Of a DNA stretch of 64,000 bases, positions 18,018-27,191 are shown one piece after another. Every line of letters begins with the position of its first letter. Positions within the stretch are counted from its first letter, which is position 1. Under the pieces are notes generated by a model. The model was given only the letters and a program-made list of their open reading frames with translations. It was not told the origin of the DNA and did no database searches. The stretch covers positions 3,583,297 through 3,647,296 of the forward strand of contig NZ_CP019936.1 in the NCBI RefSeq assembly GCF_002009425.1. The letters run 5' to 3'. Both the position numbers and the translations under genes were made by a program. Source of the DNA: Thiosocius teredinicola. Its GTDB lineage: Bacteria; Pseudomonadota; Gammaproteobacteria; Chromatiales; Chromatiaceae.

Positions 18018-20060
18018 ATGGCCACCCCACGCAAAATCCTGATCACCAGCGCCCTGCCCTACGCCAACGGGTCGATCCACCTCGGTCACCTCGTGGAGTA
18101 CATCCAGACCGATATCTGGAGCCGGTTTCAGAAGATGCGCGGCCACGAGTGCTACTACGTGTGCGCCGACGACGCCCACGGCACGCCGATCATGCTGCGC
18201 GCGCGCGCCGAGGGCATCGAGCCCGAAGCGCTGATCGATCGCGTGTGGCAGGAACACACCGAAGACTTCGCCGGTTTCGCGATCGGTTTCGACAACTACC
18301 ATTCGACGCATTCGGAAGAAAACCGGGTGTGCGCGACGACCATCTACGAGCGCAATCGCGATGCCGGCCATATTGCCCGGCGCACCATCTCGCAGGCCTA
18401 CGACCCCGAGGCCAAGATGTTCCTGCCGGACCGCTTCATCAAGGGCACCTGCCCGAAGTGCGGCGCCGAGGATCAGTACGGCGACAACTGCGAGGTCTGC
18501 GGCGCCACCTATTCGCCGACCGAGTTGAAAAACCCGGTGTCGGCCGTATCGGGTGCCACGCCGATCGAGAAGGACTCCGAGCACCTGTTCTTCAAGCTCG
18601 GTGACTTCGAAAAGATTCTGAAGGACTGGCACAAGGCAGGCCACGTACAGGCCGAGGTCGCCAACAAGCTCAACGAGTGGTTCGAGGCCGGGCTCAACGA
18701 TTGGGACATCTCGCGCGACGCGCCCTACTTCGGTTTCGAGATCCCGGATGCAGAGGGCAAGTACTTCTACGTCTGGCTGGACGCACCGATCGGCTACATG
18801 GCGAGCTTCCGCAATTTCTGCGACAAGACCGGCGTCGACTTCGACGCGTACTGGAACGCCGACTCGACCGCCGAGCTGTACCATTTCATCGGCAAGGACA
18901 TCATCTACTTCCACGCACTGTTCTGGCCGGCGATGTTGCATGGCGCCGGTTTCCGCAAACCCAGCGGCGTGTATGCGCACGGCTTCCTGACGGTCGACGG
19001 CGCAAAGATGTCGAAGTCGCGTGGCACCTTCATCAAGGCGCGCACCTACCTGAAACATCTCAACCCGGAATACCTGCGTTATTACTTCGCCGCGAAGTTG
19101 AGCTCGAAGGTCGATGACCTCGACCTGAACCTCGAAGACTTCGCGGCGCGCGTGAACGCCGATCTGGTCGGCAAGGTCGTCAACATCGCCAGCCGTTGTG
19201 CCGGGTTCATCAAGAAACGCTTCGACGGCAAACTCAACGGCACGCTCGACCAGCCCGAGTTGTACAACACCTTCACCAAGGCCGGTGACGAGATTGCCGA
19301 CCTGTACGAAAAGCGCGAGTTCGGCCGCGCGATCCGCGAGATCATGGCACTCGCCGACCTGGCCAACCAGTACATCGATGAGAAAGCGCCGTGGGTCATC
19401 GCCAAAGAGGAAGGACGCGACGCCGAACTGCACGCCGTCTGTTCGCTCGGCATCAACCTGTTCCGCGTGTTGCTCGGCTATCTGAAACCCGTACTGCCGC
19501 AGATGGCGGAACAGGCCGAGGCCTTTTTGAATGTCGAACCGATGAACTGGCATTCGCAGGCTGAGCCGCTGCTCAACCACGCCATCGACAAGTTCAAACC
19601 GCTGATGACGCGTGTCGAAAAAGACAAGATCGCGGCCATGATCGAAGATTCGAAAGAAGACCTCGCGGCCGAGGCCAAGACCACGGCGGCCAAACCATCG
19701 ACCGACAGCCAGCTGGCCAAAGACCCGATCGCCGAGACGATCGAGTTTGCCGACTTTGCCAAGGTCGACCTGCGCATCGTGCGCATCGCCAAGGCCGAAC
19801 ATGTCGAGGGTGCCGACAAACTGCTGCGCCTGACGCTCGACCTGGGTGGCGAGACGCGCAATGTATTCGCCGGTATCAAGTCGGCCTACAAACCGGAAGA
19901 TCTCGAAGGCAAGCTGACCGTGATGGTCGCCAACCTGGCACCGCGCAAGATGAAATTCGGTGTCTCCGAAGGCATGGTGCTGGCGGCCGGCCCCGGCGGC
20001 AAAGATCTTTTCGTATTGCACCCGGATGACGGCGCGCAGCCGGGCATGAAGGTCAAATAA
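18018..20060 (+). CDS. metG: methionyl-tRNA synthetase
   Basis: MetG charges tRNA-Met with methionine in the cytosol. The 680-residue product has the class-I HIGH-type motif in [11 protein letters not shown] near the N terminus. A zinc knuckle follows with [18 protein letters not shown] (about 145-162). The KMSKS motif is in [10 protein letters not shown] (about 332-340). An anticodon-binding helical domain and a C-terminal tRNA-binding OB domain follow ([14 protein letters not shown] onward, about residue 575-680). Length and domain order match the long dimeric form of MetG. The gene stands alone, with an A/T-rich leader of about 270 bases upstream. Confidence 0.98.
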   Translation: MATPRKILITSALPYANGSIHLGHLVEYIQTDIWSRFQKMRGHECYYVCADDAHGTPIMLRARAEGIEPEALIDRVWQEHTEDFAGFAIGFDNYHSTHSEENRVCATTIYERNRDAGHIARRTISQAYDPEAKMFLPDRFIKGTCPKCGAEDQYGDNCEVCGATYSPTELKNPVSAVSGATPIEKDSEHLFFKLGDFEKILKDWHKAGHVQAEVANKLNEWFEAGLNDWDISRDAPYFGFEIPDAEGKYFYVWLDAPIGYMASFRNFCDKTGVDFDAYWNADSTAELYHFIGKDIIYFHALFWPAMLHGAGFRKPSGVYAHGFLTVDGAKMSKSRGTFIKARTYLKHLNPEYLRYYFAAKLSSKVDDLDLNLEDFAARVNADLVGKVVNIASRCAGFIKKRFDGKLNGTLDQPELYNTFTKAGDEIADLYEKREFGRAIREIMALADLANQYIDEKAPWVIAKEEGRDAELHAVCSLGINLFRVLLGYLKPVLPQMAEQAEAFLNVEPMNWHSQAEPLLNHAIDKFKPLMTRVEKDKIAAMIEDSKEDLAAEAKTTAAKPSTDSQLAKDPIAETIEFADFAKVDLRIVRIAKAEHVEGADKLLRLTLDLGGETRNVFAGIKSAYKPEDLEGKLTVMVANLAPRKMKFGVSEGMVLAAGPGGKDLFVLHPDDGAQPGMKVK

Positions 20061-20067
20061 GCTGCAC

Positions 20068-20096
20068 AAAAAAAACGTCCGCACGGAGGCGGACGT
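20068..20096 (-). terminator. intrinsic terminator for the TPR gene, minus strand
   Basis: ACGTCCGC and GCGGACGT form an 8-bp stem with a 6-base loop. The adjacent run of A on the plus strand gives the U tract only for minus-strand transcription, so it most likely ends the TPR protein transcript. It may also stop metG less efficiently. Confidence 0.75.
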
Positions 20097-20172
20097 CAAT
20101 CAGCAGGTCACAGACTGGTGGTCGGCAAACCGTTGTCCGTCACCTACATCCCAGATAGGTATCCCGTCTCCA

Positions 20173-20838
20173 TCAGCCGAGCTTGGCGTTCACCTCGGCG
20201 AGCTTGGCTGTTGCTTCGGCCTTTCGGCCTTGCGAATACACCGGTCGGCCGGCCACATCCGGCAGGGTGAGCACCTTTTCAAAATAGGGTTTGGCCAGTT
20301 CCGGCTTGCCTTGGTCCCGCCAGTAGTCGCCCATGAAGTAATTCGCGTCCATATCGTCGGGTGCGATCTGCAACGCCTTTTCCAGGTAAGCCTGCGCCTT
20401 GTCGTCGTCGCCGTAACCCAAAAGGCCGCCGGGCACCATGTAGTAGAAGCTACCCAGGGTCGTGTACACGGAACCGTTCAGCACGGTCGGGTCGATGCCT
20501 TCTGCCGCCAGCAACAGGTCACGTCCTTGCTCCATCTGCGGCATGGCATTAAACAGCGACGACAGTCCGCCCATCGCTCCGGCCAGCCCTGCGCGAATGA
20601 TCGCTTCCCAAACCTTGGGCTCTGCGCGCAGCGGATTGTCCGTGGTGAGTTTTTCCGCCTGTGCCACGAGCTGCTCGAAAGCAGCCTGCTTGTCAGCATC
20701 GCCTGTCTGGTAGTTGACGATCGCCCACTGACGTTGGAGTTCTTCAATCTGCGTCATCACGGGATCGTTGGCTGCCGACACAACGAACGGTGCAAGCATC
20801 GCCCAGGCACCGAACAACAACACAAAACGCTTTCTCAT
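20173..20838 (-). CDS. exported TPR-repeat protein
   Basis: This is a 221-residue protein with a signal peptide ending near VVSAAN (about 22-24). A helical domain follows, with tetratricopeptide-like repeats in the second half (DDKAQAYLEKALQIAPDD, then MDANYFMGDYWRDQGKPELA). It is therefore likely a periplasmic protein-binding or scaffolding protein. The glycine-rich MVPGGLLGYGDDD loop between helices resembles a group of TRAP-associated or TPR proteins of unknown role. The ATG at 20838 has GGAG upstream, and the longer frame to 20886 is unlikely. No operon partner is present. Confidence 0.75.
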   Translation of the reverse strand: MRKRFVLLFGAWAMLAPFVVSAANDPVMTQIEELQRQWAIVNYQTGDADKQAAFEQLVAQAEKLTTDNPLRAEPKVWEAIIRAGLAGAMGGLSSLFNAMPQMEQGRDLLLAAEGIDPTVLNGSVYTTLGSFYYMVPGGLLGYGDDDKAQAYLEKALQIAPDDMDANYFMGDYWRDQGKPELAKPYFEKVLTLPDVAGRPVYSQGRKAEATAKLAEVNAKLG

Positions 20839-21133
20839 TTCAGGCTCCGCGAGGCCGCACGGCGGTACTGAGCATCCGCCGGACACGGCCGGTGATACAG
20901 GTCATCGTCGGCAAGCCTGACCAGCCAGTCTTAAGCCGACCTTAAGCATCGGGTTGTTGGGTAGGAAATGGTCCGGCTGCCAGAACGCAGGACGAGAAAT
21001 GAGGTCGAGCGCTGTCACGGCCAACGCCGCGGCGCTCGAACACGGACAGGTTACTGCGGGAGGATTTCGATCAAACACCCAGTCAAGCGGCGCTCGGTAG
21101 GGAGCGCCGTTTGCGCAACAATGGCTAAGTCAT
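20839..21133. other. non-coding stretch before the cassette-like element
   Basis: No convincing gene is seen. It holds the TPR gene leader and, near 21087-21112, an inverted repeat of the form GGCGCTC with GAGCGCC. That hairpin lies next to the attC-like site, but I could not assign it a core-site pair of its own. Confidence 0.4.
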
Positions 21134-21193
21134 GCGTAACAAGGCACGGAGTACCGAGCGAGCATAACGAGCGGCTTGAACGTCTTGTTATGC
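21134..21193 (-). repeat. attC-like recombination site
   Basis: Read on the minus strand, the 60-base element begins GCATAACAAG and ends CTTGTTACGC, which are complementary in 9 of 10 positions. TTCAAGCCG follows the first arm, as in many attC sites. The VOC gene stop codon TAA lies inside the first arm, a typical cassette arrangement. The core is GTTACGC rather than strict GTTRRRY. Confidence 0.55.
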
Positions 21194-21604
21194 GCTTTCA
21201 TCGTTTGGGCCAACCCAGAACAATGGATTATGGGCAACCTCCCAAAGATGACCATCGGGATCTTTGAAATACCCACTGTAGCCACCCCAGAACGCTTTCT
21301 GCGGTTGTTTGACCAATGTTGCACCGGCCTCTATCGCTTGCGCCATGACTTCATCGACTTCACTTTCAGACTCAACATTATGCGCGAGAGAAAAGCCCTC
21401 AAAGCCAGTACCCTCCGGTGAGACTTGCGCATCTTCCGCCAATGCCTCTCGACCATACAAACCAAGCCATGTGCCATTCAACGTGAAAAATGCGACTTCA
21501 GGAGGTGAATCCATTCGCGGGAAACCCAAACCTTTCTCATAGAACCGAATTGACTTAGCCAGATCACCAACCCCAAGCGTGATCATGCTGATCCTTGCCT
21601 TCAC
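21188..21604 (-). CDS. VOC (glyoxalase/bleomycin-resistance) family protein
   Basis: This is a 138-residue cytosolic protein of the vicinal oxygen chelate superfamily. Two beta-alpha-beta-beta-beta modules are seen. The first is MITLGVGDLAKSIRFYEKGLG, and the second ends with the typical FKDPDGHLWEVAHNP, supplying the glutamate metal ligand. Members are glyoxalases, dioxygenases or resistance proteins; the substrate here is unknown. Base composition is visibly lower in G+C than the neighbouring genes. The stop codon falls in an attC-like arm, and a GTTATGC core lies just upstream of the gene. This suggests acquisition as an integron cassette. It has no strong promoter of its own that I can see. 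Confidence 0.85.
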   Translation of the reverse strand: MKARISMITLGVGDLAKSIRFYEKGLGFPRMDSPPEVAFFTLNGTWLGLYGREALAEDAQVSPEGTGFEGFSLAHNVESESEVDEVMAQAIEAGATLVKQPQKAFWGGYSGYFKDPDGHLWEVAHNPLFWVGPNDESA

Positions 21605-21626
21605 TTTCTGTAGTTTCCTCTATTAC

Positions 21627-21671
21627 GCATAACGCCGCGGACAGTCATAGTGATGGCCTTCTTTCCGCGGC
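21627..21671 (-). repeat. putative second recombination half-site bounding the VOC cassette
   Basis: On the minus strand GCCGCGGA and TCCGCGGC form a perfect 8-bp inverted repeat with a 22-base spacer, directly followed by GTTATGC. This resembles the 3' half of an attC site. The partner outer arm was not found. Confidence 0.4.
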
Positions 21672-21685
21672 CTGGCGAGTGACAG

Positions 21686-22585
21686 TCAGCGGACCGGCGG
21701 CGACTCCGGGATCGCCTTGGCGGGCGCGTCATCGTGCAGGATGCTTGCCTGCTGCGATTGACGCAGCCACGCCAAAAACTGGCTCGGCAAGGGCGTCACG
21801 CTGCCTTCGGTCGACCAGCCATTGGCCTTGGCGGTGGCGATGATGGCGTCGAGGCGTTCCTGGTCCAGCGGATGGCTGCTGAAAATGGCCGGCAACTCGC
21901 CATCGCCGGTGCGCCGGCGTTCCGCCTGGATCGCGGCGAACAGGTCATTAGCGCCGGCCAGGTGGCCGTAGACCCGGTAGACCGCGGCCAATGCCGTGGC
22001 GTCGGCAGCGCGTTCCATGTCGCGGTTGAAGCTCAACTGGGTATGCAGCCCGGCACTGCCCAGAATAGAGAGATCGGCGCTACCGAACAGCAGGCTCAAC
22101 ATGGTCTGCACCGCGGCCGTCTGCCCAACGCCGGCGATTGGATCACGGTGTTGCACATGCGCGATCTCGTGCGCCAACAACATGGCCAAAGCGTTCTCAT
22201 TCGGCAGCTTCTCAACCAATCCGCGAAACAGCAGGATGTTGCCCCCCAGGGTGGCGAAGGCGTTGAAGGTATCGCTGCCGCTCAGATGTAGTTTGATGGT
22301 CATACCTTTCGGAAGATCCATCTGTGTCTGGAGGCGCTGCGCCAGATCGTCGAGATAACGTTGCAAGGCGGGCGGCGCATCGCTGCTCAACAAACTGTCA
22401 GGCGCCATCGACAGCTCGTGTTCGAACGGCACCAGGCGCGCCAGGCGTCCGCCGAACTCGGCGAGTATCCAACTCAACACGACGACCAATACGAGCGCGC
22501 CGCCAAGCAGAATCAGCAACTCTTTCAGCGGATGGCGATCAGAGACGTTGATGCCCTCCGGAATCTGCGGGTTGCTGTACTTCAT
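21686..22585 (-). CDS. M48 family zinc metallopeptidase
   Basis: This is a 299-residue membrane-anchored protease. One N-terminal helix (about 24-46) is followed by a catalytic domain with the zinc motif HEIAHVQH. The downstream glutamate ligand is likely in MERAADATAL, and SSHPLDQERLDAI is the M48 C-terminal signature. It probably faces the periplasm and takes part in protein quality control. The ATG at 22585 overlaps the TGA of the upstream UPF0145 gene by one base, so translation is coupled. Three genes (23353 to 21686) form an apparent operon. Confidence 0.88.
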   Translation of the reverse strand: MKYSNPQIPEGINVSDRHPLKELLILLGGALVLVVVLSWILAEFGGRLARLVPFEHELSMAPDSLLSSDAPPALQRYLDDLAQRLQTQMDLPKGMTIKLHLSGSDTFNAFATLGGNILLFRGLVEKLPNENALAMLLAHEIAHVQHRDPIAGVGQTAAVQTMLSLLFGSADLSILGSAGLHTQLSFNRDMERAADATALAAVYRVYGHLAGANDLFAAIQAERRRTGDGELPAIFSSHPLDQERLDAIIATAKANGWSTEGSVTPLPSQFLAWLRQSQQASILHDDAPAKAIPESPPVR

Positions 22586-23034
22586 CAATCGCGTGGTTCG
22601 ATCAATGCCGTACCGTAAGCCAACACCTCGACACTGCCGATCGCATTGCCTGCGCCTTTCGATATCGACGCCGTTTCGTACTTCACATTGAACACCATCG
22701 ACGCACCCAAGGCATCGGCATGGGCCTTCATGCGCAGCAGCGATTCGCGTCGCGCGCGGTCGAGCAGCGTTTCGTAGGACGTCACGCGCCCGCCGAACAG
22801 GTTGCGCAATGCGGCGATGAAGCGCTTGAAGTAGTCGACCGAGATAACCGTGTTGCCGGTCACCAATGCCTGGCGGTAATTGACGTCGTCCGGGGGATAG
22901 CGTGACGCGATCGCCGGCAGGGCGTTGTAGCGGGCCTCGCGCTCGATGATCGAGCGGTAGTGGCGCTTCTCGGCACTCTGCCCAAAGAAGTAACCCAGGG
23001 TCAGCAGGATCAAAAAGACAATGAGTTCGATCAT
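22585..23034 (-). CDS. UPF0145/YbjQ-like protein with N-terminal membrane helix
   Basis: This is a 149-residue protein. An N-terminal helix (about 2-18) and a charged linker precede a YbjQ-type domain (about 58-147). That domain is marked by RFIAALRNLFGGRVTSYETL and ADALGASMVFNVKYET. YbjQ-like domains form pentamers and are sometimes called heavy-metal-binding, although the ligand is not settled. It sits four bases downstream of a shorter paralogue and overlaps the M48 gene. This is the membrane-tethered copy of the pair. Confidence 0.82.
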   Translation of the reverse strand: MIELIVFLILLTLGYFFGQSAEKRHYRSIIEREARYNALPAIASRYPPDDVNYRQALVTGNTVISVDYFKRFIAALRNLFGGRVTSYETLLDRARRESLLRMKAHADALGASMVFNVKYETASISKGAGNAIGSVEVLAYGTALIEPRD

Positions 23035-23038
23035 GGCT

Positions 23039-23353
23039 TCACTCCAGGATCACGGCCGTGCCATAGACGTAGATCTCGGAGGCACCCTGGGCGACACTGG
23101 ACGTCGAGAACCGAACGTTCAGAATCGCATTGGCGCCAACTGCCTCGGCCTGTTGCTGCAGACGTTGCATCGCCTCTTCACGCGATTCCTGCAACAGCTC
23201 GGTGTAAGCCTTGAGTTCGCCGCCGAACAGGTTCTTCAGACTGGCCATGATGTCGCGACCGACGTGCTTGGCCCGGACCGAACTCCCCTGCACCAACCCA
23301 AGGTGCTCGACAACCTTGCGCCCCGGTATCAGTTCCATGTTGCTGATTAGCAT
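23039..23353 (-). CDS. UPF0145/YbjQ family protein
   Basis: This is a 104-residue cytosolic protein matching the full length of the YbjQ/UPF0145 family. It contains NMELIPGRKVVEHLGLVQG, the central LKNLFGGELKAYTELL, and AVGANAILNVRF. No membrane helix is present, unlike the adjacent paralogue. It is the first gene of a three-gene run with the membrane-bound copy and an M48 protease. The tight spacing argues for a joint role in envelope or metal-stress homeostasis, but this is inferred from position only. Confidence 0.87.
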   Translation of the reverse strand: MLISNMELIPGRKVVEHLGLVQGSSVRAKHVGRDIMASLKNLFGGELKAYTELLQESREEAMQRLQQQAEAVGANAILNVRFSTSSVAQGASEIYVYGTAVILE

Positions 23354-23429
23354 CCTTCAAACCCTCTCGCTCTCGGTGGATGGTCGGTGCCGATCTTAGC
23401 AGCCGCAGGCGATCGCCCGGCGGTACGTC

Positions 23430-24407
23430 CTACGGGACCACTGCCGCGTCGCCGAACTGCAGCAACTGCACGCTGAACAGATCGTTGTCGTCGCGCCACA
23501 CGGCCTGCTGCCGGAAACCGGCCTCGCCGGCCAGCTCAGCAAACTCCTCGACCGTGTACTTGTACGAGTTCTCGGTGTGGATACCCTCGCCCGGTGCGAA
23601 ACCGAATGAACGACCGGCGACATGCACATCCTGCTCGATCCGGCTGACCAGATGCATCTCGATGCGCCCTTCGTCCGGGTTGTAGAAGGCATAGTGATCG
23701 AACGCGGCCGGGTCGATATCTGCGTCCAACTCATCGCGTATCCGGTGCAACAGATTGCGATTGAACGCCGCAGTGACACCCGCGGCATCGTTGTAGGCCG
23801 CATTCAACACCCCCACCGGCTTTTTCAGATCGACGCCGATTAACAGGTGTCCGCCCGGCCCGACGAGTCGGCCGACGTCGGCCATCAGATGAATCGCATC
23901 GGCCGGATCGAAATTGCCGATGCTCGAGCCGGGAAAGAACGCCACCTTGTGCGCCGACGGGTCGCAGTGTGGGATCTCCAGGCCGCTGCTGAAATCGACA
24001 CAGGCCGCGTGCACCTCCAACCAGGGGTAATCGCGCGCCAGCGTCTCGGTCGACGCCAGTAGAAACTCCTTGGAGATGTCGACGCCCACGTAGCCGCTTG
24101 GTCGCAGTTGTTCGAGCAGCAGGCGCACCTTTTTGCTCGCCCCGCTGCCCAGCTCGATCAGCAGGCATTCGTCGCCAATCAAATCGACCAGCTCCGGCAA
24201 GGCGCGCTGCAGGATCTTCATCTCGGTGCGCGTCTGGTAGTACTCGGGCAGCTCGCAGATCCGGTCGAACAAGGCCGAGCCGCGTTCGTCGTAAAAAAAC
24301 TTTGCGGGAATCGCGCGTGGGTGCTCGCTGAGGCCATCGATCACCTCGCGACGCAGGTCTGCGGTGCCCGGATGGGCATCGAAAAAGTTTACAGCTTGGG
24401 CTTTCAT
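23430..24407 (-). CDS. egtD: L-histidine N-alpha-methyltransferase (EgtD)
   Basis: EgtD transfers three methyl groups from S-adenosylmethionine to histidine to make hercynine, the first step of ergothioneine synthesis. The 325-residue product has the family segments IPAKFFYDERGSALFDRI, LIELGSGASKKVRLLL (SAM binding) and FFPGSSIGNFDP. The histidine-binding C-terminal segment ENSYKYTVEEF is also present. The ATG at 24407 has GGAGGAT upstream and overlaps the egtB stop codon by four bases. The product and the EgtB enzyme therefore form a coupled two-gene operon, the usual proteobacterial arrangement without egtA/C/E. Confidence 0.95.
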   Translation of the reverse strand: MKAQAVNFFDAHPGTADLRREVIDGLSEHPRAIPAKFFYDERGSALFDRICELPEYYQTRTEMKILQRALPELVDLIGDECLLIELGSGASKKVRLLLEQLRPSGYVGVDISKEFLLASTETLARDYPWLEVHAACVDFSSGLEIPHCDPSAHKVAFFPGSSIGNFDPADAIHLMADVGRLVGPGGHLLIGVDLKKPVGVLNAAYNDAAGVTAAFNRNLLHRIRDELDADIDPAAFDHYAFYNPDEGRIEMHLVSRIEQDVHVAGRSFGFAPGEGIHTENSYKYTVEEFAELAGEAGFRQQAVWRDDNDLFSVQLLQFGDAAVVP

Positions 24408-25714
24408 CGATCCTCCGCCAGGCGTATCCCCGAAAACTGCCACCGGTCTTTCGGGTAGAAAAAGTTGCGGTAGGTAGACCGTATATGGTCCGCCGGTGTT
24501 GCACAGGAACCGCCGCGCAAAACCAGTTGCCCGGACATGAACTTGCCGTTGTACTCGCCGACCGGACCATCTGGCACGCGGAACCCCGGGTAAGCGGTGT
24601 ACGGGCTCGCCGTCCATTCCCAGACATCACCGAACAACTGCTGCACACCACCGACGGCTTGCGCCGCCACCGGCTGCAGATAGCCGGCGTCGCGCAGGTT
24701 CGCGCCTTGCAGCAGATCGGCATCCGCCGCCAATGCAGACTCGGCCGCATGTTCCCATTCCGCCTCGGTCGGCAGGCGCTTGCCCGCCCATGCGGCGTAG
24801 GCATCGGCCTCGAAATGACTGACGTGGCACACTGGTGCATCCAGGTCGACCGGGCGCATGCCGGCCAGTGTCATATGCCACCACGCGCCATCTCGCTGCT
24901 CCCAGTAGAGCGGCGCCTGCCAGCCGGCGTTCTGTACGGTCGACCAGCCCTCCGACAGCCACCATCGAGGCTCGCGGTAGCCGCCGTCTTCGATGAACTC
25001 GATGTAGTCGCGGTTGCTTACCGGACGGCTGGCCAACGCAAAGGCCTCCAGCCACACGCGGTGTCGCGGTGCTTCATTGTCGTACGCGAAGCCGCTGCCG
25101 GCGTGGCCGATCTCGTGCACACCGCCGGCGTAATCGTGAAATGTAAGGGGCTGTGCATGTGCCATGCGTGGCGCCTCGGGCAGGTCGCCACGATAGACCG
25201 GACGCAGTGGATTGTGGGCAAACACATGCTTGATGTCGGTCAGCATCAACTCCTGGTGTTGCTGCTCGTGGTTCAGGCCGAGGGTGATCAACGGCTCAAG
25301 CGTCGACCAGGCGTCATCAGACGACATTTCCATCAATCGCAACATCTGTTCATCGACCGCGCGGCGGTACTCGTACACCTCGGCCACCGTCGGGCGCGAC
25401 AACAGGCCGCGCTCAGGACGCAGATAGGGTTTGCCGTGGGTCACATAATAGGAGTTGAACAGATAATCGAATGCCGGATGAAACGGCTTGTAGCCGTCGA
25501 GGTTTGGTACCAGCAGAAAGGTTTCGAAGAACCAACTCGTATGAGCGATGTGCCATTTGACGGGACTGACATCGGGCATCGTCTGGATACCGTAGTCTTC
25601 GATCTGCAGACTGCGGCACAAGGCTTCGGTTGCGGAGCGCACCCGCTCGAAGTGACTGCGCAAGGGTTCACGCGACGACGACAGACGCCGCGCGGCGCTG
25701 TGTGCTCCTGGCAT
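24404..25714 (-). CDS. egtB: ergothioneine biosynthesis sulfoxide synthase (EgtB)
   Basis: EgtB is a non-haem iron enzyme that joins hercynine to a thiol (cysteine or gamma-glutamylcysteine) using oxygen. The 436-residue product has a DinB-like N-terminal domain with HIAHTSWFFE and the iron-binding LNHEQQHQEL. The C-terminal FGE-sulfatase domain follows (about 200-436), with KRLPTEAEWEHAA and LFGDVWEWTASPY, ending in FSGIRLAED. The ATG at 25714 is preceded by GAGGAG. Egt genes give a low-molecular-weight thiol used against oxidative stress. It is divergent from rnfA. Confidence 0.95.
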   Translation of the reverse strand: MPGAHSAARRLSSSREPLRSHFERVRSATEALCRSLQIEDYGIQTMPDVSPVKWHIAHTSWFFETFLLVPNLDGYKPFHPAFDYLFNSYYVTHGKPYLRPERGLLSRPTVAEVYEYRRAVDEQMLRLMEMSSDDAWSTLEPLITLGLNHEQQHQELMLTDIKHVFAHNPLRPVYRGDLPEAPRMAHAQPLTFHDYAGGVHEIGHAGSGFAYDNEAPRHRVWLEAFALASRPVSNRDYIEFIEDGGYREPRWWLSEGWSTVQNAGWQAPLYWEQRDGAWWHMTLAGMRPVDLDAPVCHVSHFEADAYAAWAGKRLPTEAEWEHAAESALAADADLLQGANLRDAGYLQPVAAQAVGGVQQLFGDVWEWTASPYTAYPGFRVPDGPVGEYNGKFMSGQLVLRGGSCATPADHIRSTYRNFFYPKDRWQFSGIRLAEDR

Positions 25715-26044
25715 GTGATTTCTCCTCAATGGTTGTCTTGTACAGGACCGCCGCGCAGCCTTTTTTACTGCAAGCCCTGAGCAACCTGCACCCACCCTGC
25801 ACCAGCCGCCAGGCAGGGTCAAGGTCGAAAAAACCCTGGTAGAACCGGGCTATAGCGCGCATTTCCGCCGACACAAGGGCGCGAGATTGGTAAACTTTAG
25901 GCAAGGTGTGTTGCAGGAACTTTGCGCTTGGATTGCGCTCGCGCAAGGCATCATCACACCCGATGGGGTAAACAATCGCCCGGCACGCCGCCCGCGATGG
26001 GCCGGCAAGACCATTTCCATCGCATTCAATAACGCTGAGGCCAG
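25715..26044. other. divergent intergenic region between egtB and rnfA
   Basis: No convincing gene is present. It must hold the promoters of both the egtBD and rnf operons. A TTGCGC/GCGCAA inverted pair is visible near 25932-25957. No operator with clear symmetry could be assigned to a named regulator. Confidence 0.4.
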
Positions 26045-26626
26045 ATGACCGAATATGCGCTGATACTGGTGAGCACCGTCCTGGTGAACAACTTCGTGTT
26101 GGTCAAGTTCCTGGGCCTGTGTCCGTTCATGGGTGTTTCGCGCAAACTCGAAACGGCCATGGGCATGGGTCTGGCGACCACATTTGTGCTCACCTTGTCT
26201 TCGGTCAGCAGTTACCTGGTCAACGAATACATCCTGGTTCCGCTCGGTGTTGCCTACCTGCGCACCGTCGCGTTCATCCTGGTCATTGCGGTGGTCGTAC
26301 AATTCACCGAGATGGTGATGCACAAAACCAGCCCGCTGCTGTACCAGGTGCTCGGTATCTTCCTGCCGCTGATCACGACCAACTGCGCCGTGCTCGGCGT
26401 GGCGCTGCTCAACATCCAGGAACAGCACAGCTTCGTCGAATCGGCGCTGTACGGCTTCGGCGCGGCGGTCGGTTTCTCGCTGGTGCTGGTGCTGTTCGCC
26501 GCGGTGCGTGAGCGCGTTGCAGTGGCCGATGTGCCCGAACCGTTTCAAGGCAACGCGATCGCCCTGGTCACGGCGGGCCTGATGTCGATGGCGTTCATGG
26601 GGTTCGCCGGCCTGGTGAGCGGATGA
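26045..26626 (+). CDS. rnfA: Rnf complex subunit RnfA
   Basis: RnfA is an integral membrane subunit of the ion-pumping ferredoxin:NAD+ oxidoreductase. The 193-residue product has about six helices and the conserved segments [18 protein letters not shown] and [16 protein letters not shown]. The cysteines in GLCPF and TNCAV sit in the two half-membrane helices, where a membrane iron-sulfur site is known in RnfA/RnfE. It is the first gene of the rnfABCDGE operon. Ten bases separate it from rnfB. Confidence 0.97.
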   Translation: MTEYALILVSTVLVNNFVLVKFLGLCPFMGVSRKLETAMGMGLATTFVLTLSSVSSYLVNEYILVPLGVAYLRTVAFILVIAVVVQFTEMVMHKTSPLLYQVLGIFLPLITTNCAVLGVALLNIQEQHSFVESALYGFGAAVGFSLVLVLFAAVRERVAVADVPEPFQGNAIALVTAGLMSMAFMGFAGLVSG

Positions 26627-26636
26627 CCTGACGCCG

Positions 26637-27191
26637 ATGTTGACCGCCATCATCACCATCGCCGTGCTGGCCACACTGTTCGGCCTGATACTCGGTTACT
26701 CGGCAATCCGTTTTCGCGTCGAAGGCGACCCGATCGCCGACCAGATCGACGCATTGCTGCCACAGACCCAGTGCGGCCAGTGCAGCTTCGCCGGCTGCCG
26801 GCCCTATGCCGAGGCCATCGCCGCCGGCGAGGCCGAGATCAATCGTTGCCCTCCCGGTGGCGAGACGACGATGATCGCCCTTGCTGAATTGCTCGGTCGC
26901 GACCCGGTGCCGCTGGAAGACGAAGAGGCCGCAGAAAAACCCAAGTCGGTCGCGTATATCGTCGAAGAGGAATGCATCGGCTGCACGCTGTGCATTCAGG
27001 CCTGCCCTGTCGACGCGATCATGGGGGCCGCCAAGCAGATGCATTCGGTGATCATCGAGGAATGCACCGGCTGCGAGTTGTGCATCCCGCCCTGTCCGGT
27101 TGAATGCATCCATATGCACCCGCTCGAAGCGACCCCGCAGACCTGGAAGTGGCCGTTCCCCGTGCCGGCGGTCAGCGAGGCTTCGGCATGA
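26637..27191 (+). CDS. rnfB: Rnf complex subunit RnfB
   Basis: RnfB is the iron-sulfur subunit thought to take electrons from ferredoxin. The 184-residue product has an N-terminal membrane helix (about 2-22). A four-cysteine domain with CGQCSFAGC follows, and two ferredoxin motifs are seen, [12 protein letters not shown] and [12 protein letters not shown]. The C-terminal TWKWPFP is typical of the gammaproteobacterial form. The stop codon overlaps the rnfC start. Confidence 0.97.
   Translation: MLTAIITIAVLATLFGLILGYSAIRFRVEGDPIADQIDALLPQTQCGQCSFAGCRPYAEAIAAGEAEINRCPPGGETTMIALAELLGRDPVPLEDEEAAEKPKSVAYIVEEECIGCTLCIQACPVDAIMGAAKQMHSVIIEECTGCELCIPPCPVECIHMHPLEATPQTWKWPFPVPAVSEASA

Noticed and set aside
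17871-20099. A 742-residue minus-strand frame
   Set aside because: It lies fully antisense to metG, which has all its motifs. Long antisense frames arise from the codon bias of GC-rich genes.
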